DNA of 64,000 nucleotides from Marvania coccoides (taxonomy: Eukaryota; Chlorophyta; Trebouxiophyceae; Chlorellales; Chlorellaceae), in NCBI GenBank assembly GCA_963854735.1, contig OY978104.1, positions 372,001 through 436,000 of the forward strand, given 5' to 3'. The notes beneath the pieces were generated by a model, which saw only the letters and a program-made list of their open reading frames with translations, had not been told where the DNA came from and made no database searches. Every line of letters begins with the position of its first letter. The stretch's first letter is position 1. The translations under genes were made by a program, and so were the position numbers. Below, piece by piece: positions 31,905 through 43,427 of this stretch.

Positions 31905-32470
31905 CAGATTAAAGGTGTGTTAAACTGGGTGTCATTTCGTTTTAATTTTTCTTGCGCTATTGTAATTATGAATTAACTAATTAATTAAAACTTGAAAACC
32001 GAATTCCGAAGTTTGTTTTAATTTTTTAATATAAACTGCACATGTCATGAGATATAGAGACTTGGATGCCCGGTTGCTGCGCTGGTAACCCCGCGCCCAG
32101 TGACCGGCGCTGCGAACCAAATCCAAAGTAAAAACTCACAAGTGCCTCAAAATTCTCAGCCCTCGTATTCCAGAGTATCTTCGTACTGTGTGCCTCGAGA
32201 ATGGGGAACAAGCTACCTCACGAGGATAATTTATAATTGGCTTTGAAACACATACTATTTATTGTTGATATTGCACCAGACAAAACAGCATAAAAATAGC
32301 AGCCAAATAAAGAATACATTAAATAATAGCACCATTAATAAAGATACACGAATAAAACAATATTGAACAACGTTGTTATATACATATTTCAATACTAAAA
32401 TTTCAAATATTTCTTAACTGGGAAAAGAAAATAATACAAGAAAATTACCCCAGCCGCTGCACAATTACTA
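31905..32470. other. Convergent spacer inside the KDZ element
   Basis: 3' ends of cargo and transposase genes; AT-rich, with several AATAAA-like stretches on both strands (32290-32360). No further gene. Confidence 0.45.
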
Positions 32471-35400
32471 CTACCCAGGCGGCGGTGGGAGGAATCGCTG
32501 CAAGCGGTTATAAGCATCCCTGTGAATGCACTGCAAGCGCTCGTCTTCCCGACGCAGCAACACCACTTTTCCCGCTGCCAGCCTGCGCTGCTCCTTCAAC
32601 TCAAAGGCAGCGCTGCAACTCAGGTCGATAGCCTCTAGGCCATCTGCACACCGAGCTGCTTCTTCCTCCGCCGCAGCAATGGCGCCTCTTGCTGCGCCCT
32701 CGCGCTCTTCCAGCCAATTGAACACGCGCACAGTCTCAACCTTCAGCAGCGTGGCCTCCTCTTTTGTGCGTGCCAGCTGGTTGATAGCCGTACGGTACCG
32801 CATGCCAAAATGGCGCCGGGCGGATGCCGTGCCGTTCCCCGCCAAGGCAGCCGAGCCCCAAATGAAATCTTGGTGCATCGTCGCCTTCAACTCTGCATCG
32901 GTGACCAGCGAGGGCTCAGCGCCACCTGGAAACACCTGCCACCGCTTCCACTTCCACAACAGCCCCTTCACGTTGGCCTTGATAGCAGCCATCCGCTTCT
33001 TCAGCTGGTGGCCGTTCTTGCCACTCTCCAGCCGACCCATCTCTTGCTTGAGCTGCGAGTCCTTGAACACTTGGTCCTCTGTTAGGCCCTGGTAGTGCTG
33101 CACCATGTACGCCTTTACCTCCACCTGTGCATCTGCGTACTCCTGCGACTCCACCTCCCAGGGCTGGCCGACCAGCATCTTCCCCAATGCCGTGAGTTTC
33201 ACCTCCAAGTTGTCGCGCGCGTTTGCCAGCCGCTCACGCACATCGCTGCCGCTCCTACGCTCCACATTGGCTCCGATGTTGTCGGGCAGCAAGACGTCCA
33301 TAGCAGCCCTGTGGCTGTTCAAGTTGTCCAGCGAAGCCAGCTTCATCTGCACCACGAGCCACTGCGCGCCGAGGCTGAGGTCAGCATGCGAGGCGATTTC
33401 GTCGCTGTCAAGATCCCTCATGGCGGCCTCCAAATCGGTCACCCCCTGGGACCTTGCATCGTCCTCGATCTTTTTCTTTTCTGTTGTACATGTTCCTGCG
33501 GAAGAAGAAGGAGGAGGAGGAGGAGGAGGAGGAGGAGGAGGAGGAGGAGGAGGAGGAGGAGGAGGAGGAGGAGGAGGAGGAGGAGGAGGAGGAGGAGGAG
33601 GAGGAGGAGAAACAGTAGCTCAGTGAAAACATTATTTTATAAACCCCCGAAGAGATGAGCTCATGCGCAATATGATCATATTAAAAAAACGAAATAAAAA
33701 TAGAACCCACCTATCTTTGCAGCAATTCTCAGAGTCCTAGCCTCCAGCATCTTGGGGAAATTCCATTGCTTGCGAGAGCTGAGCAGCAAAAAGAGCATGT
33801 CCATGCAATCCCTCCAGTTCGCATGCGTCATGTACCGCGCCACCTTGCAAAACTTCTTGATCTCGGACCAGAGCTCCTCAGTCTGCTCGCCCACGCGGCG
33901 TGCTGCGCCCTCCTGGTACAACGCGCTGTTCTTCAGCTGGCAGGCCATGTCGTGGTCGAAGGCGTGCATCATGGGCAGCATGAGGCGGATGTCATCCACC
34001 CCCGCAACGCGGTCTCGCAGCCGATCCAGCAGCAGCATCCACCGCCCCCGAAACCTGCACGCCAAGTCCAGAAAAACGAGTTCCAGATCTGGCCTGCTCT
34101 GGATCAGCGATTCCAGCAAATACTCGTAGTAGGTGTGGTTTTCAGGGGTCACCATGGGGATGGCTGTCCCCAATAAGGGGAAAACATGAGGGCAGCACGC
34201 TGCCACCAAGCCGCATATGTCGGTCTCAGCCCTGCCCGCCTTCACCGTGGGACGGTTGCATGACAGCTCGGTGGTGCAGCGAGGCAGCACCGTTGAGTCA
34301 CCATCCGGCTCCAGAGCATCCGCTGCCGCTCGTCGGTTCTGAGCCTCGCTGACCATTTCTCCAGAAGCGTGCAGAAGGCTAACTTTGTCAGCCAGCGCAG
34401 AAACAAACATACGCAAAGTTGGCTTGTTGCTTTGCTGGCTGCTGCCGGCTGATGTAAAATGGTTGGCAGAGTTGATGGCGTCCATACTGGCGCAAGTCTT
34501 GGCATTCAAAACTGGAGTACCTGCGGCATTTGCAGCAAGCTTAATCATTTTAGACTCCATTTCAAGGGATAACAAATAAAACAAACATTTTAATTTCCCA
34601 CCGTTGGACAAGTACGGCCGGTGGGTCATAGCGCAAACTAGACAGTGGGCATAGGGGTCGGGGAGCTGCTCAATGAGATCTTTTTTTGCCAGGATCTCAA
34701 CTTTACCCAACTCCACCATGGCGGTGACGAGCTGCTGCGGCTTCAAACCTCCGCTGATCTCGTCATCCCTAGAATTCAGTATTGTGATGCCGCCGGGCTG
34801 CAGACGCCGCTCCTCGTTTTCCCGAGCACGAAGCCACGCTGCAATGGAAATAAAACATGTTAATGCGCATTTATGAAGAATAGCAGCCGCCAACAATGCT
34901 TCTCACCGTTGGCAGAAAGCCCATTGTTGAGGTGGACGTCCCGGAAGGTGAGCAGGAAGGACTGAGAAATCCAGGTGAGGCAGTGCTCGGTTGGAGTCGT
35001 GGGGGCGCAGTCTACCATGTAGGGGTGCACTTCAATTTTCTTGTCGCACGTGCGGCAGAGGTACGACGGCACCGACACGGTGGTTCTGAAGCCGTGGTCT
35101 ATGAACTGTACAGCGCGGCGGGCGGTCTGGTAAACAGGGGGATCACTGGCGTCGAGGAAGCGGGAGGCACAGCAAGGGTGTCGCTGGACGGCGTCCTCTG
35201 CCACCTCATCCACGTGGTCCTGGATGCCCGCCGCCAGCATTTTGTCAAATTTGTCTCGCAGTTTTGCTGCCCAAGGTGCCGCCTTTGTGAACTCGTCCAA
35301 GTTGGCAGCTCGGCGGTTGTCAAATTCTTCAGCCTGCCTCTTCATATCCAGCATGTACGTGCGACGCGGTATTTTGATGACATCTTCGTCATCTTCGGAA

Positions 35401-35555
35401 AAATAGCTCGAAGAATTGTTTGGCAGTTCATCATTGGCTGATTCTCGGTGCCGTGAACCACCGCGCGGGTCTGGAGGGGCTTGCCCTGGCCTCCTGGCTC
35501 GCGAAAACTTTTTGGGACGAGCTTGACCCTCTGCGAGATTTATTGGCTTCCTCAT
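32471..35555 (-). CDS. KDZ transposase
   Basis: Cut-and-paste transposase of the element. Exons 35555-34907, 34838-33711 and 33495-32471 give 933 residues in unbroken phase. The N-terminal 200 residues are basic, then carry a Cys cluster (SYLCRTC, DCAPTTPTEHC) of the kind that precedes KDZ domains. The catalytic core lies in exon 2: VFLDLACRF (family D-x-A-C), AFDHDMACQL (H-x-x-x-C), then GAARRVGEQTEELW, matching the family E-G-x-G-R-x-x-G-E-x-x-E-x-x-W signature. The C-terminal 340 residues are helical and charged, as in the family. The second intron contains a long (TCC)n tract directly before its acceptor. Residues about 300-315 look unlike relatives and may hide an unrecognised short intron. 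The start is the first in-frame ATG, 92 nt inside the right inverted repeat. Confidence 0.85.
33503..33610. repeat. (GGA)n/(TCC)n microsatellite in transposase intron
   Basis: Three GAA units then about 33 GAG/AGG units. On the coding strand this is a (TCC)n pyrimidine tract ending in TTCTTCTTCCGCAG, i.e. the polypyrimidine tract of the 3' splice site. Confidence 0.85.
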
Positions 35556-35647
35556 CGCGTACACGCTCAGTTACAATATGAAAACATACAAGATCAATAC
35601 AATTCTAAAATATTATAACTAAAGGAGGCGATTTAAGCATTTCCGGT

Positions 35648-35720
35648 TCCTAAATCAATGCTTTTCCTCCTTCCATTCACGGAAACTGTCTTCCTTTCTT
35701 ACCGTCTGGTTTACCTGCCC
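35648..35720 (-). repeat. Right terminal inverted repeat
   Basis: Reverse complement is identical over 73 bp to 28234-28306. Inside it differs from the left end (ACCGGAAATGC versus GTGCAACTCAG). Confidence 0.9.
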
Positions 35721-36351
35721 CGGGGCCCCAGGGGGCACGCGGGCTTCAAAGTGTTTTTTCCAACCGCGAATGAGTTTGTTTTTTAGGCGTCCTTAAATCA
35801 TAAATGGCATTATTGCAGCCCGTTGCACAAGTGCGAAGTCTGCCCGAAACCATTTGCCCGATTTTTTCAAGCCAGAGGCGGGGCGGTCACCGCAGGGGCT
35901 TTATTATCCAGGCAGCGCAAGTCCTTTATGCCCTACATACCACATATTAAGTTAAATGACACTGTCGTATTCCCTTAAAATAAAACTGTCTGAAACGGCG
36001 ACTACTGCGATAATATGGAACGGCAAGAAAATGCATTTTTTTTTACAGTCAAAAAAAAGAGTATATATTAAGGAAGAGAATGAATGAAAGAAAGGTGGTA
36101 CTAGAAAAACCAGAGTATATGCAACAGCTTTGAAATATGATATCAAGTTAATAAAGAGATTGATTGATTCGGCCGTTGAGCATTGGAAGAAAAAAAGCTC
36201 ACATAAATCACGGCCAATTTCATGCATGGCATCAATCGATGCTTTTTAAAATTAAATCTATGACATAAAAATCAAAAACAAATGTTTTTTTGTATCAAGA
36301 CATTTTCTTAAAATATATATTTAAACCAAAATTGAGCTGCCGCTAAAAAAT
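35721..36351. other. Flank right of the KDZ element
   Basis: GC-rich for the first 30 bp, then AT-rich sequence down to the 3' end of the sucrose-phosphatase gene. No gene seen. Confidence 0.4.
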
Positions 36352-38220
36352 TTACCTTTGGGAGAAAGGCTCAAAATTCAGCATGGCGGCAGCAATACTG
36401 CTACCCATCCTTACCAGCCCCCGAGGAGAGGCATGCCCATTGCCAGCGCTGGTGAGAGGCGACCAAGTCTCATGGACGCTCTCCCACTTCCACTTTCCAC
36501 CAGCAGTGCCCTCCTCCTTTCGCAGTACGGCGGTGCTCCAGCGCGCGGTGCGGCTGCCCCCTGTTCCCACGTTTCCGGGGAACCATTGCTGCATCTCCAT
36601 GTAGCGCACCATCCACACTCCATGAGCAATCTCCCGCTCAGAGAACCTGCAGAGGTTAAATTAGAGAAGAAGGGAAGAGGAGAGGGTTGAAACAGCAATA
36701 CCATGGGATGAATGGGGATGACACAGAACATTACTAAAATTTAATATACTATACAATTAACGGTTCTATTTGGAAATTGGAAAGGAAATGAGTGTCTTAC
36801 CGGTCCACCCAGATGCGGAACACGCCATTCTCCCCCCTCGACTGCGGCGTGGACGTCCCTGAAGGCGTCATCGGGGCCTCGGCAATGGCCACCGACAGCA
36901 GCCCCTGGGGGGCATCCGACAGCGTCACGGTGCGGGGGGCAAATTCCCCTTCGTGCGGCGGGCGCTTGCTGCCCCTCCCCTTCTCCCTGAACCAGCTGAG
37001 CAGCTCCTCCCGGGGGGTGATGGAGCCGGCTGGGGTGATGAGCTCAAAGCCGTCAGACAGCGCGTTTTCCAGCGCCGCCATGCCCGCTTGCAGCTCTTGC
37101 TCGCCCGAAGCGGCGAGCTCCCCCTCGGGGTCTGCGCCGAACCAACGCTCGAACCACGCGTGTTGGTTGACAACCGCTTTCCTAAGCTCCTGCTCTGCGT
37201 GCTGCGCGTGTTGCACGTGCTGTGGGTTGGCCCCGTCCACCGCCAGCCCAAAGTGGTGCAGCGCCTGGGCGATGCCTGCAGGCCCGTCTGCCGTGGCGGC
37301 AAAAATTCGGGCGGCGGCCTCGCCCTCAGCGCTCTCACACACCTCCCGCAGCTCCGCATGGGCGTTGGCCACCACGCAGCCCAGCACGTCTGGCACTTGA
37401 AACAGTTCCACGTCATTCCCGCTGTCGCCGCACACCAAGACGCCCTTTTCGGGCCGCCGCCCGCCCGCAGCATCTTCGATTTGTTTCAGCAGGAAAGACA
37501 GGGCCTTGCCCTTGCTGGCGCGCGCTGGGAGGATGTCCAGATCCTCCCCGCCGCTGAAGACGACGTTGGTGTCGAGCCCAGCGGCTGAGAGCTGGCTGCG
37601 CAGGTTGGAAACGAGGGAGGCAGCTTGCGCTGCGTCGGCGGCAAAAAGCTTGTAGGACACCTTGTGCGCGCGCTGCTCCGAGACCTGCTGCACCACCAAC
37701 TCCGGGAAACGGCTGGCGACGGCGGCCACTTGGTCCCTGTCCCAGCCTTCATCAAGGTAGGCTTCCCACTCGGCATCTGGCGAGCCATTGATCATAATTT
37801 CGGTGCCTACAGAGCAGACGAGGACGTCAGGGTGGAGGAGCGGGGTGTCCATCTGTAGAAGGGGAAATGGGGCGTGCGTGTGGGTGGGGAGGAGCGATGA
37901 GGACAGGACAGTTTCGAGAAAAAACATGATCATCAGAAACTTACTGCTAATGTGTGGAAAAGCTCGGGCGAACGGCCGGTGGAGAACACCAGGAGGGAGT
38001 CTCCGGCGAGCTGCGAGGTCCACAGCCGGTTGAAGCGGCACAGCGACTCGTGGGAGTCGTCTTTGTGATCGACCTTCGAAAGAACATAATGCGTGTCAGC
38101 GAAAAATGGGGGATCTATTGCAGATCAGGGCGCGAATTCACACATAAGTATGCCTACCATCGTCCAATCTAGGTCAGAGACCAAGACGAAGTTTTTATTC
38201 GCAAACAGTTTTGTGTCCAT
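36352..38220 (-). CDS. SPP: Sucrose-phosphatase (SPP)
   Basis: Hydrolyses sucrose-6-phosphate to sucrose, the last step of sucrose synthesis, in the cytosol. Exons 38220-38158, 38073-37945, 37852-36801 and 36646-36352 give 512 residues. HAD-type motifs are in order: DLDWTM with the nucleophilic Asp (residues 16-21; most SPPs have DLDHTM), VFSTGRSP (motif II), the Lys region SKGKALSFLL (motif III) and CGDSGNDVELF (motif IV). TPDV-like HPDVLVCSVGTEI is typical of plant SPPs. The C-terminal 200 residues form the S6PP-C domain with WFRE.G and the late WKWESVHETW. It is longer than plant SPP (about 420) mainly through Gln/His/Ala-rich and Ser/Thr/Pro insertions. The gene is head to head with SEC61B, 711 nt apart. 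Confidence 0.92.
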
Positions 38221-38931
38221 GTTTTTGAAATGTGAAAAAGGCAATTAGCCTTTACTTATTCTTATTTGTAGGAGAGCGAGGTGATTAAAAAAAAAACTTT
38301 ATATTTTATTTATTTATTTATTTATTTTCGGACGACAGACAGACAACGAACACCAAAAAAAGAAAATATATTTTCGGTCGGTCTGCCCCCCCATCGCGGA
38401 AAATAAAAACACCGCGTGTCGTACCTGGCCGGCAGAAACACACAAACGCGTTCCTGAAATTATCGCCCCAGCTAGAGAGAGGAACGTGGAGAAAGAGGAA
38501 CTGACAATCAACCGTCGCCACCGCCGCCTCTCGGGAATCTAAAATGTCGTGATATATTACATTACTGCATTGTAAGCAGAAAATTTCTCCCAGTAATGTT
38601 ATATACAGCTCATTCTGCGAATTTTGACTGTTGATCTACATCATTCAAAGGTTGTTTGATTTAGCACGGCACACGGCGGTGGAAACAAAAAAATGCCTCC
38701 TAAATCACCAGCCTCGTCTGGACGTTCGTTATTTGCCCTGGGATCACCCTGTGCCGTTAGCGTGCTCTCACAATTTGCAACGCGTCTCCTCGGCAACCGA
38801 AAGCAACCAGTGCTCAAGTAGAAAGGAATTTGAATTATTTCACGACCTATTCTTCTCTTTCGTGTATATGTGTGTTTGAAGCTTTTTTCATAACCATCTA
38901 ACGCAGAGATACACGCTTGCCGATAAAAAAG
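38221..38931. other. Divergent intergenic region SPP / SEC61B
   Basis: Contains a TTTATTTATTTATTTA tetranucleotide repeat near 38306-38326 and both promoters. Short ORFs are not convincing. Confidence 0.45.
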
Positions 38932-39593
38932 ATGCCGCCCAAAGGAAGCTCGAGTCAGGCCAGCAGCTTGGTGCAGAGGGGTGCTGGTGGAAGTTCAGCA
39001 GGCGCAGGCGCAGTAGCACCGCGCCAACAGGCTGCGGTTGGGGCCCGGCGAAGGTCGAGTAAGTCGCTGTCGATTTCAACGTGATGATTTTATTTTAACG
39101 AAGGCCAGCAACCCGATGGCTGGTTGTAGTCCTGATCCATTTGTCTCGATGCCGAAGACGCCCGATGTTGCGATCGTCACTTAGTTTTGCCCAGCACAGC
39201 GTCCTCACGCCTTGAAAATCCTGATGATCTTTTGCAGCACGAGTGGCTGGAGGCAAGCAGACCGGCTACTTTGTTTCCGATGACACCTCCATCTTCCAGC
39301 TGTCTCCGGTGAGCGCGCATGAGGGCGAAAAAAGGCTCTCTCTCTTCTTCTTTTTCCAGGCCATAGACTCACCGCTCCTCTTCTCCCTTTGCTCTCTTTT
39401 AATAACTGCAGGACCAGGTGCTGTACTTCGCCATTGGATTCATCATCGTTGTTTTCATTCTCCACATCGTCGGCAAGGTGCGTTGAGATTTTGTGGTGCC
39501 TGGTTGAAGGCAAAAAAAAAAAAACAAAAAAAACTCCGCCTCAGTCTCACTTTTTCTTCTTCTTCTGTTCAAATGCAGCTCCGTGGCGCTTAA
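38932..39593 (+). CDS. SEC61B: Sec61 translocon subunit beta
   Basis: Small tail-anchored subunit of the ER protein-conducting channel. Exons 38932-39058, 39238-39308, 39412-39477 and 39579-39593 (last exon only CTC CGT GGC GCT TAA) give 92 residues. The N-terminus is Ser/Gly/Ala-rich and cytosolic. GYFVSDDTSIFQLSPDQVL resembles the conserved FYTED-P-...P..V stretch. One membrane helix follows (YFAIGFIIVVFILHIVGK, about 70-87), and the ending HIVGKLRGA parallels the HIWGK ending of other members. Size and layout fit the family exactly. Confidence 0.85.
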
Positions 39594-40228
39594 GCGAGCA
39601 GCATATCGAGCCAAAAATGAAACTAAACCATTAGGCGCCGATTTTTTGACACCAACAGCGAGCGTGGTGCAGCTGAAAAATTGTCAAGTCAAGATTTCGT
39701 GCTCCTGCATGGGCAGGCCGCGCTTGCCTTTCCTGTTCTTTTTAGAAAACTGATGACATCTCCTTTATGACGTGCATTATATGTAAGACACATCTTTTCG
39801 GCATTCTTTGGGGATTTCTCATAATTTGGAAAGAAGAGAGCGGAGACGGCGCGGAAGAAAAGCTCCAATTTATTCAAAACTGGGAAGCTGAATCGCCCGA
39901 GGTAGCCCTAAATTATGGCAAAAAGACACGGCCAGCATGAGATTACAGCTCAAAGAGAGCGACCAGTCAAGCCTCAGCCGGCGAGCCCAGAATGCTGTCC
40001 TTTATGACTAACGCCGTCCCTGCTCCATCTACCTTACAATATTATTAAATATTTCGTTTTCTGGGTTCGATCAAGCTTCTTTGAGCACAGTTTGCGAAAC
40101 CATATTGTCACTATTGCTTAAATTATAATCGAATGTCCACCTTCTGAATCGCTGCCAACGAATTGAAGGTCTAACAACCGTGGTATTAATGTGTTAAAGT
40201 AACGAACAGAGTGTCAACTGCCCTGTTG
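39594..40228. other. Intergenic, SEC61B to SMP-C2 gene
   Basis: 635 bp; no gene recognised. AATATTATTAAATATT palindromic AT-rich stretch near 40040. Confidence 0.4.
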
Positions 40229-42718
40229 ATGCAGCCAGGACATCACCTGGGGAAGAGCGAGAGGCTATTCTCCTCTTCTCCACGGATTACGCTCGCCTGT
40301 CGGACACGCCGCAATGTAAGGATAGCCCCATCAATATTGTCGATGGCGCGCCAGCAGCGCCACACGCCCCATTTCCCCAAAGGGTGTTCATTTCTGGAAA
40401 ATGTAATGTAACATTTTCTCACAACAACAAACTCTCTTTCTCGCACAGGTGGGCCTCCTGCGGCAACGCCGCTGGACAGCCATCCTCCGCAGCGAGGCTG
40501 GTCCCTCATCCTCTCAGCCTGCAGTCATAGAGGTCACTTCTAGCACCCCTGAGGCGGCGGAGCTTTTGCAAGGCTACCGGACGCAAATGCAACAAAACTA
40601 CCGCTCTTTTCCGCCATCCCAACACACCTCCCATCCCCCCACCGCCCGCAACTCAGTCTCCATCCCTTCCACTGCCCCCCAGCCCGGCCCAGCGGCAGAT
40701 TTAGCTGCTGCCGTCACCGGCCGCTCCCCCACGGACCTCCGCTTTTTCCTGATGGGCGCCGCGGCGGCCGTGGCCACGCACTACCTCATCAACTTTGTGG
40801 GAACGCTGCCGTTGGTGCGCTACGTCGTGCGGCGCTTCATTTGGCGGGACGAGCGGCAAATGGCCAAAGAGGCCGCAGATAGAAGGGAGGCGGAGGACTC
40901 AGCTGCAGGGCGCGAAACGCCGGGGGGAGGGGGGGAGGAGGAGGTGCAGGATGAGGAGACTGTGGAGTGGGTGAATATGTGCTGGAGAAAGGCGTGGCGG
41001 GTGTATCAGAGGGGGTTGGAGCGGTGGATAGCAGACCTGCTGCAGCCGCTGTTTGACAATTTGGTGGCAGACGGCATGGTGCCGCGCTTCGTGCAGCGGC
41101 TGCGCATCGCGGAGTTCACGCTGGACCACGAGGCGCCCTACTTCAGCAACATGCGCCGACGCAACAGCAGAAAGGCGAGGAATTTATTTCTTCCTAACGT
41201 GACGTTTGTATTTATTTTCTTGATTTTCTCTTTACTTACTTCTTTATACTGGGCCATTTTTGCTCAAATTTGGTTCCTCAATGCGTGCATTACACACCCA
41301 AACCTAATCCGCTATATAAATGACGCAATTCTGCAGGATTCTGACCTCAACGGCGTGGTGGACATTCGTTACACCGGCGGCGCCCGCATGGTGCTGCTCA
41401 TCGAGTGCGGCACGGGGCGGTGGCGCGTCAAAGTGCCGGTGATGGTGTCTGATCTCGATCTGGAGTGCTCCATGTGGCTGAAAGTCAGACTAGCCCCCAT
41501 GTGCCCCTACCTCGGCACAATTTCTTTAGCCTTTGTCGGCCCGCCAGCCATCAAGGTGCAGTTGTCGCCCTACAACCGCGTGCGCCTCATGCGCATCCCC
41601 ATTCTGCAGCCGTTTCTCTCCAAGCTGCTCACCATCGACCTCCCCGCGCTGATGACCCTCCCTCGGCGGTTAGAGATCAACATCCCGCCAGCGGTGACTG
41701 CCGTCGCGGAGGCGGCGGTCGGGCGGGACGCCGTCATGCGCGCGGTGGCCTCTGCGGTGCTGCAAGCCGACGCGCTGGAGCACGCGCTCATCAGCGCGCT
41801 GCCTCTAGGCCCGCAGGGCGCTGCTGGCGGCATTTCCCTCCCTGACCTCTTCCAGGGCGAGCTGCAGGTGGTGCTCAAGGAGGCGCGGGACCTCCCGGTG
41901 TGGGGCTTCCCCTGGCAGAGCAACCCGTACTGCCGGCTGCTGCTGGGCAGCCAGGCGGTGCGGAGTCGGCGGGACTCTGAAACCTCGCAGCCCTCCTCCC
42001 ACCGCGCGCCCGTGTGGAACCAGGAGCTGCAGTTCCTGGTGGAAGATCCCACAGTGCAGCGCCTCGAGGTGATGATCCGGGACAGCCCCATAACGGGCCG
42101 TACGGAGGTGGGTAAGGCGCGGTTACCGCTTTCGTCTTTGACCCCAGATTCGACCATGGACGTGTGGCTGCCGGTGGAGAGCAGCATGCCGGGGGAGCGC
42201 ACCCAGGGGGCGGTGCACCTCAGCGTCACGTACAAGCCGTTCCAGGACGACGAGCAAGACAGTGGCTACAGGGAAGCGGTGGTCTTTAGAGTAAGAATCA
42301 TTTGGTATTTGCTTTCTTTCTTTTACATTTACATTTCTTTAGCCGTAGCACCAGTGTGAATGTGTGCTTCTTTTCATTTGTCTCTCAGTGCTTGTGTCTC
42401 TCGGCACTTCAAAAAAATAAGTTCAAACGCCACCACTCACCCTTCGGGTTGTTGTTGTTTCTCGCAGGCCAATGCGCTGGGTTCTGGGGACGAGGGAGAC
42501 GGCCGCGGCTCGGGGCAGATCATCGACATCAAGTCTGCAGCAGACGCCAGCTCGCGAGCAGCAGTGGCAGCCTCTGCCGCCGCCGCAGCGGTGGCGGTAA
42601 CCAAAGCAGCCGCAGCACGCGCCGCCGCCAGGCTGGCGCGTGCCGCCAGGCGGAGCTTGGACGAAGGCGACAACGATGACAAGCAGGGCGTCCGTGGCGG
42701 CGGCGGCGGCGGTGCAGT

Positions 42719-42751
<33 letters not shown>

Positions 42752-43378
42752 TGCTGAAGCCTCAGCGACGGCAGCAGGCTTGGACAATAGCCAGGCCAAG
42801 GCTTTGAGCAACGGCGCTGTGCCGCAAATTTCAGCAGTGACGGCCAGCCCTGCTGCGCTGGACTTATCGCTGCTGAGTGCACTGCCGGCAGCGGCTGACC
42901 CAGCATCGAAAGAGGTTGCCGTGCAGCAGCTGGAGGCGATGGCCGCCACCATGCAGCGCCTCACCGACGAAGTGCGCCAGCTCAACAGCTCCAGCGCCGC
43001 AGGACGGGACGGCAGCGGGGAGGGCGGGAAGCCGGCAGATGCGGCGGCGGCGGAGGCGGCAGCAAAGGCAGTGGCGGTGGCGGAGTCGCTGGCGGTGGCG
43101 GCGGTGATCGCGGGTGACGTGGCGGCGGCGAATAAGGCGCTGCAGGATGCGGCGACGGCGCTGGAGAAGACGGCGATGCGGTTCGAAGCGGAGCGTGATG
43201 GCAGGGCGGCAACTTTTTCTCCTCTTTCCCCGACTTTCGCTCTTGTGAGCGGGGACGGTGGGTCTGGAGGGGCAGGGGATGAGGAGGGAGGGGCGGCGGT
43301 GCAGCTGTTGCTGCCGCCGGATGCCTCTACCGAGGCAGCGGAAGGGGAAGTGGCAGTGTGGAGGAGCGGTGGAGAACC

Positions 43379-43427
<49 letters not shown>

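Larger units (their letters stand above)
28234..35720. mobile_element. KDZ-type DNA transposon with cargo gene
   Basis: About 7.5 kb, bounded by 73-bp identical inverted repeats (28234-28306 and 35648-35720). It encodes a KDZ (Kyakuja-Dileera-Zisupton) transposase on the minus strand and an S74-domain cargo gene on the plus strand. The two converge and meet near 31.9-32.5 kb. Each gene starts 92-94 nt inside its inverted repeat. KDZ elements are known from fungi and algae and often carry extra genes. The transposase frame is intact and the repeats are identical, suggesting recent movement; the cargo gene may carry a frameshift. Exact outer ends and the target-site duplication are unresolved, because a GC-rich stretch with a one-base difference adjoins the repeats. 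Confidence 0.85.

Noticed and set aside
33095..33658. + strand ORFs with long poly-Arg or poly-Gly
   Set aside because: They are shadows of the transposase exon plus the (GGA)n microsatellite in its intron.
41175..41336. Hydrophobic insert in the SMP domain taken as protein
   Set aside because: Removing it as a GC-AG intron restores the conserved SMP sequence; kept only as a possible retained intron.
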